Shown here: positions 45,583-54,544 of the stretch, piece after piece
How positions within the stretch are numbered: position 1 is the first letter of the stretch
How the letters are laid out: the number at the start of each line of letters is the position of its first letter
Assembly: GCA_963834685.1 (NCBI GenBank)
Contig: CAWICW010000001.1
Span: 1 to 64,000, forward strand
DNA length: 64,000 nucleotides
Direction: 5' to 3'
Origin: Palsa-504 sp963834685
Lineage (GTDB): Bacteria; Actinomycetota; Actinomycetes; Streptosporangiales; Streptosporangiaceae
The notes under the pieces: model-generated
Seen by the model: the letters and a program-made list of their open reading frames with translations, nothing else
Database searches by the model: none
Told to the model about the DNA's origin: nothing
Position numbers and translations under genes: made by a program

Positions 45583-46169
45583 CACTGGACGAACGCCTAC
45601 GAGTCGGGCGGCGAGATCATCGTCGAGGGCTTCTTCCAGTGCTGCCCGGAGCAGTCCAGCTCCGGGCCCAACGGGCCGAAGGACCGGATGTTCCGCTTCC
45701 TGGCCCAGGACGTCATGCGGACCCGGCTGCACCGCTGGCGGATGAACCTGGACACCGGGGCACCCGAGGAGGACCTGTCGGACCTGTACACGGAGTTCGG
45801 CGCGATCCACAGCGGGTTCGGCGGTCGGCCGCATCGGTATAATTGCGCCGCCACTAACGAACCAGGCTGGTTCACCTTCAACGGGCTGGTCAGCACGACA
45901 CGCTGACCGGCCGCGCGGAGCGGTACCAGTTCGAGCCGGGCGTGTTCTGCAGCGAGGTCGGCGTGGCCCCGCGGGTAGGCGGGACCGAGGAGGATGACGC
46001 GTATCTCGTGACGCTCACGGTCGACATGAACCGCGACCTGTCCCAGGTTGTCGTCTTCCGGGCCGACGACGTGGGCCGGGGCCCGATCGCGCACGCCCAG
46101 CTCCCCGAGCGGATCGCCAGTGGCACGGATAGCTGCTGGGCGCCGGGCGAGTCCATCTCGGGCTGGTGA
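45583..46169 (+). pseudogene. Carotenoid oxygenase (RPE65/NCED type) C-terminal remnant
   Basis: Only the second half of a carotenoid-cleaving dioxygenase remains. The first frame reads HWTNAYESGGEIIVEGFF, RMNLDTGAPEEDLSDLYTEF and HRYNCAATNEPGW. After a frameshift near 45890 it continues EPGVFCSEVGVAPRVGG, DDAYLVTLTVDMNRDLSQVV and SISGW with a TGA. The N-terminal propeller blades and the first iron ligands are missing. It begins a few bases after the amine oxidase stop, so a deletion probably joined them. Confidence 0.75.
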
Positions 46170-46202
46170 CGTGCCCGGCCCGAGCCGAGCCCGAGTCGGA
46201 AG

Positions 46203-47204
46203 ATGACCGCTGCACCTGAGAACGCCGAAGCATCGCCGCAGCAGGCGCGGCCGCCCGCCGTCGCCGAGAACTCCAACGCCATCGCCCTGGGCCTGCTGGG
46301 CGATGAGTGGAACCTGACCATCGTCAAGCTGGCCATCATGTCCGGCGTGCGCCGGTACAAGGACTTCCGCGACATGCTGGGCATCGCCAACTCGGTGCTG
46401 ACCGTGCGGCTGCGCCGGCTGACCGAGGCGGGCGTGTTCACCATGCGGCAGTACTCCGAGGCGCCGCGGCGCTACGAGTACGTGCTCACCGAGTGCGGCC
46501 GCGACCTGTGGCAGGTGCTGCTGACCATCTGGTCCTGGGAGGCCACCTGGGTCAGCGAGCACATCGAGCCGCTGCCGGCCATGTATCACAAGGCCTGCGG
46601 GGAGGAGTTCTCCCCGGTCATGTACTGCCGGGCCTGCGGGCAGCCGGCCGGCATTCACGACGTGCGAGGCACGTTCGGGCCGAGCGGCGGCTTCGCCCGG
46701 TCGGTGCCGCAGGCCACCACCCGGCGCCGGTCGACGGGCGGCTCGCCCGGTCCGGGGCTGGTGTCGCAGACCATCGAGCTGATCGGCAACCGCTGGTCGG
46801 CTTCGGCCCTGGCCGCCGCGTTCCTCGGCGCCCGGCGGTTCACCGACATGCTGACCATGATGGGTGCGCCGCCGGCCATCGTGTCGGACCGGCTCCGCAC
46901 CTTCTGCCGGATGGGGGTCCTGGAGACCCGGCTGACCAGCGCCAACTCCGGCCGGGTCGAGTACCGGCTGACCGACAAGGGCCGCGCCTTCTTCCCGCAC
47001 GTCATGGTCATGCTGAACTGGGGCGACAAGTGGTTCCGCGCGCCCGAGGGGCCGGCCACGCTGCTAAGCCATGCCAGCTGCGGCGGGGAGTTCCGGCCCG
47101 TCCTGCACTGCTCGGTCTGCGGCCTGGAGCTACGCGGGTCGCAGATCCAGGTCGGCGGCGAGCCGCCCAAGGCCGCCCCTGGAACCGCCGCACCCCTGGC
47201 CTAG
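46203..47204 (+). CDS. Transcriptional regulator with two HxlR domains
   Basis: A 333-aa protein made of two HxlR-type winged helices. The first (about 20-115) includes GDEWNLTIVKLA and RRYKDFRDMLGIANSVLTVRL; the second (about 180-280) includes LIGNRWSASALAAAF and RRFTDMLTMMGAP. Each is followed by a short Cys motif (CGEEFSPVMYCRACG and CGGEFRPVLHCSVCG) that could bind zinc. HxlR proteins normally dimerise from single domains, so this is an intramolecular pseudo-dimer. The target is unknown. Confidence 0.88.
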   Translation: MTAAPENAEASPQQARPPAVAENSNAIALGLLGDEWNLTIVKLAIMSGVRRYKDFRDMLGIANSVLTVRLRRLTEAGVFTMRQYSEAPRRYEYVLTECGRDLWQVLLTIWSWEATWVSEHIEPLPAMYHKACGEEFSPVMYCRACGQPAGIHDVRGTFGPSGGFARSVPQATTRRRSTGGSPGPGLVSQTIELIGNRWSASALAAAFLGARRFTDMLTMMGAPPAIVSDRLRTFCRMGVLETRLTSANSGRVEYRLTDKGRAFFPHVMVMLNWGDKWFRAPEGPATLLSHASCGGEFRPVLHCSVCGLELRGSQIQVGGEPPKAAPGTAAPLA

Positions 47205-47226
47205 TAGCTCCTGTAGGCGCTGCCAC

Positions 47227-47668
47227 GGTCAGCACCCCGAGCCAGTGCGAGCAGGCCTGCAGCCACAGCCCACTGCCGACGCGCGCCGCAGCAAACCCCC
47301 GCCGGTCACGATGTACTCCCCGTTCAGCCGACACTCCTCGCTGGCCAGCACCGGCGCCACCGCCTCGGCCGTCATCTGCCGCCGCACGTCAGAAGCCATG
47401 CCATCGGAAGTCATCTGGGTCAGCGCGCAGGGAGCAGCATGTTGGTCAGCACGCCTTGCCCGCCCCCTCAGCCGCCAGCGACCGGCCGAACGCCAGCAGG
47501 CGCCTCTTGCTGGTCGCGTACGCCGACAGCCCGATGTCGCCGTGCAGCCCGCCGGTCGAGGCGACCAGGATGATCCGGCCGTACCCGGCCGGGCGCATCA
47601 CCCCCAGCGCGGCCCGCGCCAGGCGGATGCTCCCAAGCAGGTTGATCGCCAAGACCTCCTCGCCGGTC
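47227..47668 (-). pseudogene. Short-chain dehydrogenase remnant
   Basis: Minus-strand fragments of an SDR. One reads INLLGSIRLARAALGVMRPA, GRIILVASTGGLHGDIGLSAYATSK (catalytic S and YxxxK retained). A shifted segment reads AEAVAPVLASEECRLNGEYIVTGGG, the C-terminal region. The cofactor-binding N-terminus is missing and the upstream sequence is thiolase-like. Two events (fusion deletion and frameshift) are needed. Confidence 0.65.
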
Positions 47669-47699
47669 GCAGAACAGCGGCCCCGCGGTCGGAGAACAT

Positions 47700-48062
47700 C
47701 GGCACCCGGGACACGCTCTCCACGCCCGGCCGCCACCAGATCGAGATCGAAAGCCCTGATCCGCGCCGCCGCCGTGGCCACCGCGTCGATCCCCGACGCG
47801 CAGAACCGGTTGATGCTGACCCCGGGCATGTTGCGCCAGCCCGCCATCATGGTCGCGGTGCGCGCAATATTGGCGCCCTGCTCGGCGTTCTGCGAGGCGC
47901 AGCCGATGATCACGTCCTCGACCCGCCCCGGATCCAGGCCGGTCCGCCGGACCAGGTCACGCTGCAAGCTGACCAGCAGGTCGACCGGGGAGCTCCCGGC
48001 GAAGCCGCCGTGCGGCGACGCCTTGGTCCGCGCGGTACGCAGCAGCGTCTGGAGAACGAAAG
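47700..48062 (-). pseudogene. Thiolase N-terminal remnant
   Basis: The minus strand reads AFVLQTLLRTARTKASPHGGF, SLQRDLVRRTGLDPGRVEDV, IIGCASQNAEQGANIARTA and SINRFCASGIDAVATAAARI, including the nucleophile Cys of acetyl-CoA acetyltransferases. Downstream of residue about 110 it fuses to SDR sequence. The open frame thus creates a thiolase-SDR chimera that is unlikely to work. Confidence 0.7.
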
Positions 48063-48108
48063 CATCGTGTACCCGACGATGGCCAGGTCACCGCCCGTAC
48101 GGTAGTAA

Positions 48109-48128
48109 TTTTTATGTCCGAACGGGCC
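48109..48128 (+). repeat. T-tract/CGAACGG motif, copy in decayed region
   Basis: TTTTTATGTCCGAACGGGCC, among remnants of thiolase and ligase genes. It closely resembles the copy before the MBL gene (CGGAACGGGCC). Confidence 0.5.
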
Positions 48129-48256
48129 GTGGTGACCAGCTCCTCGAACCAGCGTGCCCCGTGGCCGGTCCGCGCCGAGGTGAGCAGTAGCGTCCACCGC
48201 CGACCGCCGCGGCGCCCGTCGGTGTGGAACAGGGCCCGCGCCCGACGGCTTTCCTC

Positions 48257-48468
48257 TAGTTACACGACCGGCTCGAGGACATGATCGTCTCCGGCGGCGA
48301 GAACGTATACCCCGCCGAGGTGGAGAGCGTGATGACCGGCCGTCTGGCGCATTACAAGTGCCCCGTCAGGGGCACGTTCGCTCCCGCCCTGGCCCGCACC
48401 GCCTCTGGCAAGCTCCAGAAGCAGGCCGTCAGGTCCAGCCTGGGTTCCCTCCCGGTCCCCTGGCTCAC
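48257..48468 (+). pseudogene. Acyl-CoA ligase C-terminal remnant with internal deletion
   Basis: Reads DRLEDMIVSGGENVYPAEVE, the hinge and A8-A10 region of an AMP-forming acyl-CoA synthetase. It then jumps to RLAHYKCP and ASGKLQKQAVRSSL, with the catalytic Lys motif retained but the intervening part of the small domain deleted. Everything N-terminal is missing. Confidence 0.7.
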
Positions 48469-48562
48469 CAGCCGTCCCGTGACGAGTGCGCCGCACGCTC
48501 CGCGACCCTGTATGCTATCTCCGTTCTAGCCGCCAGCCAGCAACCCGCTGCTGGCCCGCCCA

Positions 48563-48790
<228 letters not shown>

Positions 48791-49237
48791 AACGCAGGCA
48801 AGCGCATGCCCCCCGTCACCCGACGCCCAGGTTTCTGGCACGGAAGTCCTCGCAGCTCAGACGGGTGCCGCAGGTCGCGGCCGCAAGAAGTCACGCCGAA
48901 ACGCCCTTCTCGGGGAGCAAAACGGGGAGCAAGCCGGAAGCAACCAAGCGATCTGCCCGTCCTCCGCGACCGCCCGGCGTGAGCCCGAGTTGCCCGGCGT
49001 ACTGCGACCCCCGGCGACCCGATGTCACCATCGCGGCCTTTACCTGAGTCGCAACGCAATGACAGATCGATGCTGCCGATTATTTGTAACTATGTGCGAT
49101 CCGGGTCCGGCGTCGCGTCGATGACAGATCATCCAGTTCTGGACGTTCCGATGGCTTAGGCGCTGGTTCCTCCTCCCGGCGCGGGCGGGTGTTCCGCCCT
49201 GGTGAAACGGCCAGGACCGCGGCGAGAGTTCGGCACT
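48791..49237 (+). other. Non-coding stretch between tRNA-Ala repeat and cbbS
   Basis: No convincing gene on either strand. A short direct repeat (CGGGGAGCAAAACGGGGAGCAA) and two ATGACAGATC boxes at about 49060 and 49120 are visible. GGCGGGTGTTCCGCC near 49187 may be a weak terminator for cbbLS. Confidence 0.5.
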
Positions 49238-49540
49238 TCACGCGCTTTCTTGCCGGGGCTGGTGCACGACCAGGCTTACCGGCTGGGTCTGTCGCAGGCG
49301 GTCGTAGCCGATCAGCTTGATGAAGCAGTCCGGATGGGCGGCCGCGCAGGCCTGGATCTCGGTCAGCACGTCCTCGACGGCCCGGGCTTGGAACAGGGGA
49401 AGCTTCCACATGGCCCAGTAATGATCGCGCGGATCGGGCTGGCGCACGTACTCGATTGCCGGGACGAAGCCCTCGTCCAGCAGGTGGTGGATCTGCCTGG
49501 CCAGCTGGCGTTCGTCGAGCTGGGCGAGGTAGGAGCTCAT
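49238..49540 (-). CDS. cbbS: RuBisCO small subunit
   Basis: A 100-aa small subunit of form I ribulose-bisphosphate carboxylase. It begins MSSYLAQLDERQLARQIHHLL and contains YWAMWKLPLF and FIKLIGYDRLRQTQPVSLVV. It is short, lacking the C-terminal beta-hairpin extension of red-type form IC/ID subunits. The ATG overlaps the cbbL stop (ATGA), so the pair is translationally coupled. Confidence 0.95.
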   Translation of the reverse strand: MSSYLAQLDERQLARQIHHLLDEGFVPAIEYVRQPDPRDHYWAMWKLPLFQARAVEDVLTEIQACAAAHPDCFIKLIGYDRLRQTQPVSLVVHQPRQESA

Positions 49541-51021
49541 CGGGGCGTCCTCCGTTCCGGTGACGACCCGGCGTCGGCCAGGTCGAGGCGGTCGACTTCG
49601 TCGAACTCGAACTTGGTCTCCTTCCACAGCGCCAGCGCGTCCCGGAGCTCCGGTGACTGCCGGGCCGCCGCGGCCAGGATCTGCGGGCCCTCCGCGGACA
49701 GGTCCCGGCCTTCGCCGCGGGCTCGGACCACCGCCTCCAGGGCGACCCGGGCCGCGGTGGCGCCCGCCCTGTTGCCGTCCGGATGTCCCTGGGTTCCGCC
49801 GCCGAACTGGAGCACGCAGTCGATGCCGAAGATATCGACCAGTTCCGGCATGTGCCCGACGTGAATGCCGCCGGATGCCACCGGGAAGACCGCGGGCATT
49901 GACGCCCAGGCCTGGTCGAAGTAGATGCCCCGGCTCTTGTCCGCCGGGATGAAGTCGTCCCGTAGCAGGTCGTTGATCGCCATCGTGGCGGTGCGGTCTC
50001 CCTCGAGCTTGCCGACCACGGTCCCGTTGTGCAGCTGATCACCGCCGGCCATCCGCAGCCACTTGGCTATCACTCGCCAGTGGACACCGTGGTTGGGCTG
50101 CCGGTCGACCACCGCGTGCATGGCCCGGTGGCAGTGCAGCAGCACGCCGTTGTCCCGGCACCATAGGGACAGCGAGGTGTGCGCGGTGAAGCCCATGGTG
50201 AAGAAATCGGACATGATGATCGGCGCGCCCAGTTCCCTGGCGAACTCGGCCCGCCGGTAGACGTCCTCCATGGTCCCGGCCGTCACGTTCAGGTAGTGTC
50301 CCTTGCGCTCGCCGGTCTCGCTCTCGGCCTTCCGCACGGCTTCCATGGTGAACTCGAAGCGGTCGCGCCAGCGCATGACGGGCTGGGAGTTGACGTTCTC
50401 GTCGTCCTTGGTGAAGTCCAGGCCGCCGCGCAGCAGCTCATAGACCGAGCGGCCGTAGTTGCGGGCCGACAGCCCGATCTTCGGCTTGATCGTGCCGCCC
50501 AGCAGCGGCCGGCCGTACTTGTCGAGCTTGTCGCGCTCCACCGCGATGCCGTGCGGCGGGCCGGGAAATGTCTTCAGGTACGCGACCGGGAGGCGCAGAT
50601 CCTCCAGCCGCAGTGCGCGCAGCGCCTTGAAGCCGAAGACGTTGCCGACGATCGATGAGAGCAGGTTGACGATCGAGCCCTCTTCGAACAGGTCGAGGGG
50701 GTAGGCGATGTACGCGATCAGCTGATCCGGCTGTCCGGGCACCGGCTCGATCTGATAGCAGCGGGCCTGGTATCGGTCCAGGTCGGTGAGCAGGTCGGAC
50801 CACACGGTGGTCCAGGTGCCCGTCGATGATTCAGCCGCGACGGCCGCCGCCGCCTCCTCCGGCGGCACCCCCGGCTGGGGAGTCACCCGGAACGCGGCCA
50901 GGATGTCGGTGTGGGACGGCGTGTAGCCGGGATCGTAGTAGGCGTCACGATAATCATGCACCCCCGGCTGGTAGGCGTCCCGCAGGCCGGCGGCCCCAGG
51001 GTCCGACATGTTCGTGGTCAT
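49537..51021 (-). CDS. cbbL: RuBisCO large subunit (form I)
   Basis: Carboxylates ribulose 1,5-bisphosphate. Active-site blocks are intact: GGTIKPKIGLSARNYGR (catalytic Lys near residue 180), GGLDFTKDDENVN (carbamylated Lys near 204), LHCHRAMHAV, and loop 6 VVGKLEGDR (Lys near 335). The ATG lies after AAGGAGAGG and gives 494 aa, slightly long because of an N-terminal extension. The short small subunit and actinomycete background suggest form IE, but assignment needs a tree. No cbbX activase follows. Confidence 0.96.
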   Translation of the reverse strand: MTTNMSDPGAAGLRDAYQPGVHDYRDAYYDPGYTPSHTDILAAFRVTPQPGVPPEEAAAAVAAESSTGTWTTVWSDLLTDLDRYQARCYQIEPVPGQPDQLIAYIAYPLDLFEEGSIVNLLSSIVGNVFGFKALRALRLEDLRLPVAYLKTFPGPPHGIAVERDKLDKYGRPLLGGTIKPKIGLSARNYGRSVYELLRGGLDFTKDDENVNSQPVMRWRDRFEFTMEAVRKAESETGERKGHYLNVTAGTMEDVYRRAEFARELGAPIIMSDFFTMGFTAHTSLSLWCRDNGVLLHCHRAMHAVVDRQPNHGVHWRVIAKWLRMAGGDQLHNGTVVGKLEGDRTATMAINDLLRDDFIPADKSRGIYFDQAWASMPAVFPVASGGIHVGHMPELVDIFGIDCVLQFGGGTQGHPDGNRAGATAARVALEAVVRARGEGRDLSAEGPQILAAAARQSPELRDALALWKETKFEFDEVDRLDLADAGSSPERRTPR

Positions 51022-51566
51022 GGGCGGCCTCTCCTTGCAGCTCCTGGGCGTGGACCCTCTTCGTGAACGCTGAGCGGCACCGTCAGCAGCAGGGACTTCC
51101 TGGCGCTGAGGATCCGGTGGACCAGCAAGAGCTGGACCAGCGCCAGCGGGTCGCTGTGATGCTTGCGCATCACGCCATCGGTAAACTCCCCACCAGGCTG
51201 CGGCCCCGGTAACCAGCGGAAGCAGTGCCGGAAGCCTCTCTTGCACAGGGACGTTTGTCCCTTGTCCGGGCAGCCACGTCCGCAGACGTTTCGAAATGAC
51301 CAGGCCCATGGGGAACCGCGACCAGCGACGCCGGTGACCGACCTGAGGCGGCTCGCGACCGCGGTCACTGGCGCGCAACTGTCAGCGCGCCGGCGAGGCG
51401 TCGCCGGAAGGTTTCGGTCTCCGCGCGGTCCGGGGCTGAGCCCTGACCCGCCAGGGACCGTTGCCGACCTGGTCAGGACCTTCGTCCCGTGCCGCACGCG
51501 ATCAGCTGGACCCACAATGGCGACGTCCCCGGAGTGCTGCCATTTCCGGCGAAAGGCAGGCCAGCC
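51022..51566 (+). other. Divergent control region between cbbLS and cbbFP
   Basis: A 545-bp gap with no convincing gene. It must hold the promoters of both Calvin-cycle units. I see no LysR-type T-N11-A box that stands out and no cbbR gene. Short repeats of a TGCCGACCTGGTCAGG / TGACCGACCTGAGG type occur at about 51330 and 51465 and could be regulator sites. Confidence 0.45.
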
Positions 51567-52643
51567 GTGCGCGAGGCGCGCAAGACACTGACCCGGTACA
51601 CCATCGAGTCCGAACACCGCCATCCCGGCTCGACCGGTGAGTTCTCGGGACTGCTCAATGCGGTAGCGACGGCCGTGAAGATCATCAGTAACCAGGTCAG
51701 CCGCGGCGCGCTCGCCAGCGCTGCGGGAAGCGCCGGCGTCGAGAACGTTGCGGGCGAGGCGCAGAAGAAGCTCGACCTCATCAGCAACGAGGTGATGATC
51801 GGCGAGACGGAATGGACCGGGCATCTGGCCGCAATGGCGTCAGCAGAGATGGAAGGCATCTACCCCGTCCCGGCAACCGGGCGGCGCGGGAAATACCTGC
51901 TGGTCTTCGACCCGCTGGACGGCTCGGGCGACATCGACGCCAACATGTCGGCGGGCACGATCTTCTCCATCTTGCGCAGCCCCGACCCGGGAGCCGAGCC
52001 GCAGGCCGGGCACTTCCTGCAGCCGGGTACGGCTCAGGTGTGCGCGGGCTTCGCCTTGTACGGGCCGTCCACGATGCTGATCCTCACCACCGGCGAGGGC
52101 GTTGACGGGTTCACCCTCGATCGCGACATCGGGGCGTTCGTCCTCACTCACCCGCAGCTGCGCATCCCCCGGGACTGCGCGGAGTTCGCCATCAACGCAT
52201 CCAACGAGCGGTTCTGGGAACCGCCGGTGCGCCGCTACATCCAGGAGTGCCTGGCGGGCCGGACCGGACCGCGAGGCCGGGACTTCACCATGCGCTGGAT
52301 GGCCTCGCTGGTGGCGGAGACCTACCGCATCCTCACCCGCGGCGGCGTCTTCCTGTACCCCAAGGACAGCCAGGAGCCGACCCAGCCGGGGCGGCTCCGG
52401 CTGATCTACGAGTGCAATCCCATCTCGTTCATCATCGAGCAGGCCGGCGGCGGTGCGAGCACGGGACGCGGGCGCGTCATGGAAGCCCAGCCAGCGAGCC
52501 TGCACCAGCGCGCGCCGCTGATACTCGGATCCAGCAACGAGGTCGAGCGGATCGAGCGCTACCACCGCGACCACGCCAGCGCAGCCGAGTCGGCCTTCGA
52601 CGACTCGCTGTTCAACATCCGGTCCTTGTTCCGGGCCCGGTAA
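51567..52643 (+). CDS. cbbF: Class I fructose-1,6-bisphosphatase
   Basis: Hydrolyses fructose 1,6-bisphosphate in Calvin-cycle regeneration and gluconeogenesis. The metal-site motif DPLDGSGDIDANMSAGTIFSI and the substrate loop NPISFIIEQAGGGASTG are present. About 358 aa from the GTG encoding VREARKTLTRYTIE; another GTG at 51489 gives 26 extra residues. Actinomycetes normally use class II GlpX, so a class I enzyme here belongs to the CO2-fixation block. Followed after 14 bp by cbbP. Confidence 0.93.
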   Translation: MREARKTLTRYTIESEHRHPGSTGEFSGLLNAVATAVKIISNQVSRGALASAAGSAGVENVAGEAQKKLDLISNEVMIGETEWTGHLAAMASAEMEGIYPVPATGRRGKYLLVFDPLDGSGDIDANMSAGTIFSILRSPDPGAEPQAGHFLQPGTAQVCAGFALYGPSTMLILTTGEGVDGFTLDRDIGAFVLTHPQLRIPRDCAEFAINASNERFWEPPVRRYIQECLAGRTGPRGRDFTMRWMASLVAETYRILTRGGVFLYPKDSQEPTQPGRLRLIYECNPISFIIEQAGGGASTGRGRVMEAQPASLHQRAPLILGSSNEVERIERYHRDHASAAESAFDDSLFNIRSLFRAR

Positions 52644-52657
52644 CCGGAGGAGGACTG

Positions 52658-53530
52658 GTGTCGGCTAAGCATCCGATCGTCGTCATCACCGGCTCGTCCG
52701 GCGCGGGCACGTCCTCGGTGACCAGGACCTTCCAGCACATCTTCGGGCGCGAGCAGATCAACGCGGCGATCGTGGAGGGCGACTCGTTCCACCGGTACGA
52801 CCGAGAGCAGATGAAGACCGCAACGGCGGCCGCCAACAAGGAAGGCAACCACCACTTCTGCCATTTCTCGCCCGAGGCGAACCTGCTCGAGGAGCTGGAG
52901 ACCCTGTTTCGCGAATACGGCGAGCACGGCCGCGGCCAGGTCCGCAAGTACCTGCACGACCCGCAGGAGGCCAAGCCCTACGGGCAGCAGCCCGGGACGT
53001 TCACACCGTGGGAGGACGTCGACCCCGACAGCGACCTGCTCTTCTACGAGGGATTGCACGGTGCCGCGGTCACCGGCAAGGCAGACGTCGCCCAGCACGC
53101 GGACCTGCTGGTCGGGGTTGTCCCGATCATCAACCTGGAGTGGATCCAGAAGCTGCACCGGGACAAGACAGCCCGCGGCTACACCAGCGAAGACGTGGTC
53201 GGCACGGTCCTGCGGCGCATGCCAGATTACGTGAATTACATCTGCCCGCAGTTCTCCCGCACGCACGTGAACTTCCAGCGGGTGCCGACCGTGGACACGT
53301 CCAACCCGTTCATCGCGCGCGACATCCCCAGCGCCGACGAGAGCTTCGTCGTCATCCGGTTCGCCAGGCCGAAGGACATCGACTTTCCCTACCTGCTGTC
53401 GATGCTGCACGACTCGTTCATGTCACGGCCGAACATCATCGTCGTGCCGGGCGGGAAGATGGAACTGGCCATGCAGTTGATCTTCACTCCGCTCATCCTG
53501 CGGCTGATGGCAGTACGACGCCAGGCCTGA
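52658..53530 (+). CDS. cbbP: Phosphoribulokinase
   Basis: Makes ribulose 1,5-bisphosphate, the RuBisCO substrate. The P-loop ITGSSGAGTSSVT is at the N-terminus, EGDSFHRYDR and FYEGLHGA follow, and the 290-aa size fits the proteobacterial-type class I enzyme. The GTG start lies after GGAGGAGG. It completes the two reactions unique to the Calvin cycle in this window. Confidence 0.95.
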   Translation: MSAKHPIVVITGSSGAGTSSVTRTFQHIFGREQINAAIVEGDSFHRYDREQMKTATAAANKEGNHHFCHFSPEANLLEELETLFREYGEHGRGQVRKYLHDPQEAKPYGQQPGTFTPWEDVDPDSDLLFYEGLHGAAVTGKADVAQHADLLVGVVPIINLEWIQKLHRDKTARGYTSEDVVGTVLRRMPDYVNYICPQFSRTHVNFQRVPTVDTSNPFIARDIPSADESFVVIRFARPKDIDFPYLLSMLHDSFMSRPNIIVVPGGKMELAMQLIFTPLILRLMAVRRQA

Positions 53531-53898
53531 GCGTCCGCCCCGCGACCAGAGCCAGCACCCGCCCACGCGGTCATCCGCGCCGACGACAACCACGGTACTC
53601 AGGAAGTAGGACGGCTCAAGCGCCTAGTGTTCCGCTGCCAGCCTTCAAGCCACGGCACGGCGGACCGCGAACCGATCTTCCAGCGGCGGCGGCCAGGAGA
53701 GTACGCCAACCAGATGCAACGACCAAACAGAACTCCACATTGGCCCGGGAGGACGCTTGCACGCTCATCGGCATTATTTGGGTGATCGAAGGTCATCGCG
53801 CCCTTTGGGCTCACATAACGACCTGATCTGCGCGCCAACGCTGGACCTGCGCCGAGCAGGCGCTGGCGTACAGATCGGCGGTTATCTGAAGTCCTCCC

Positions 53899-53939
53899 TG
53901 TCTACGCCGCATCTGACCAGGACGTCTGCGGCGTAGACA
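53899..53939 (+). repeat. Perfect 13-bp inverted repeat
   Basis: TGTCTACGCCGCA and TGCGGCGTAGACA are separated by 15 nt. No T-tract follows. It could be a terminator for cbbFP, a structured RNA or an element end. Confidence 0.7.
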
Positions 53940-54491
53940 TGTCGCTGAACAACGTTCGGGCAGTAGCCGTTTAGTTCTAAAAACAGCAGCGACAAAGGGG
54001 AGCGTACCAGGTCTGCGGCGGAGACACTGTCCAGGTAATGCATCCACGACGTAGGGAAAAGCACACAAACACCCGCGGCGGTTACAGCGAAGACGCCCAA
54101 ATGCGGGCTGGAGATAACGGCGGCTCGGGTTGTCCAGTGTACGGAACAACGCTCGTGATCCAGGTGAGGCGGATCCGCCGGGATCGATTCGCCGGCCGTC
54201 GGCCAGGCCGCGTTCGTGCAGTGCCCACGAGGCTTGCGCGCCGCGCGATCGAGACAACGGGCGGCCGCGAGATCAGACTGAAGACTCGCGCTCGGCGATG
54301 TCCTGCCCGGCTGGCGATGGCCCCGGGGGCAGGCGGTCGGCCATGGGCTGGCAGGCGACGTCTCCTCTGGCCGTGCTGGCCGCCGTGCCGCCGCTTCCGA
54401 GGCCGTCGGCAGGATTGCCGGACTTACCTGGCCCACCGGGATAAACCCGGGCTGCGCGGCACTTGCCACGGCGTGAGTGACGGCCTGCGGA

Positions 54492-54544
54492 GAACGCAGA
54501 GAGCCCTTGCCCTGGGGGGGTGAGGACAAGGGCTGCCTGCGTTC
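54492..54544 (+). repeat. Long two-part hairpin
   Basis: GAACGCAG-AGA-GCCCTTG pairs with CAAGGGC-TGC-CTGCGTTC around a 17-nt loop rich in G. An 8-bp and a 7-bp helix with a symmetric 3x3 internal loop suggest a selected RNA or DNA structure in otherwise non-coding DNA. Confidence 0.65.

Noticed and set aside
46307..48190. 627-codon plus-strand frame across the HxlR gene and the thiolase/SDR remnants
   Set aside because: Wrong frame relative to the HxlR gene and antisense to the remnants; Arg-rich translation.
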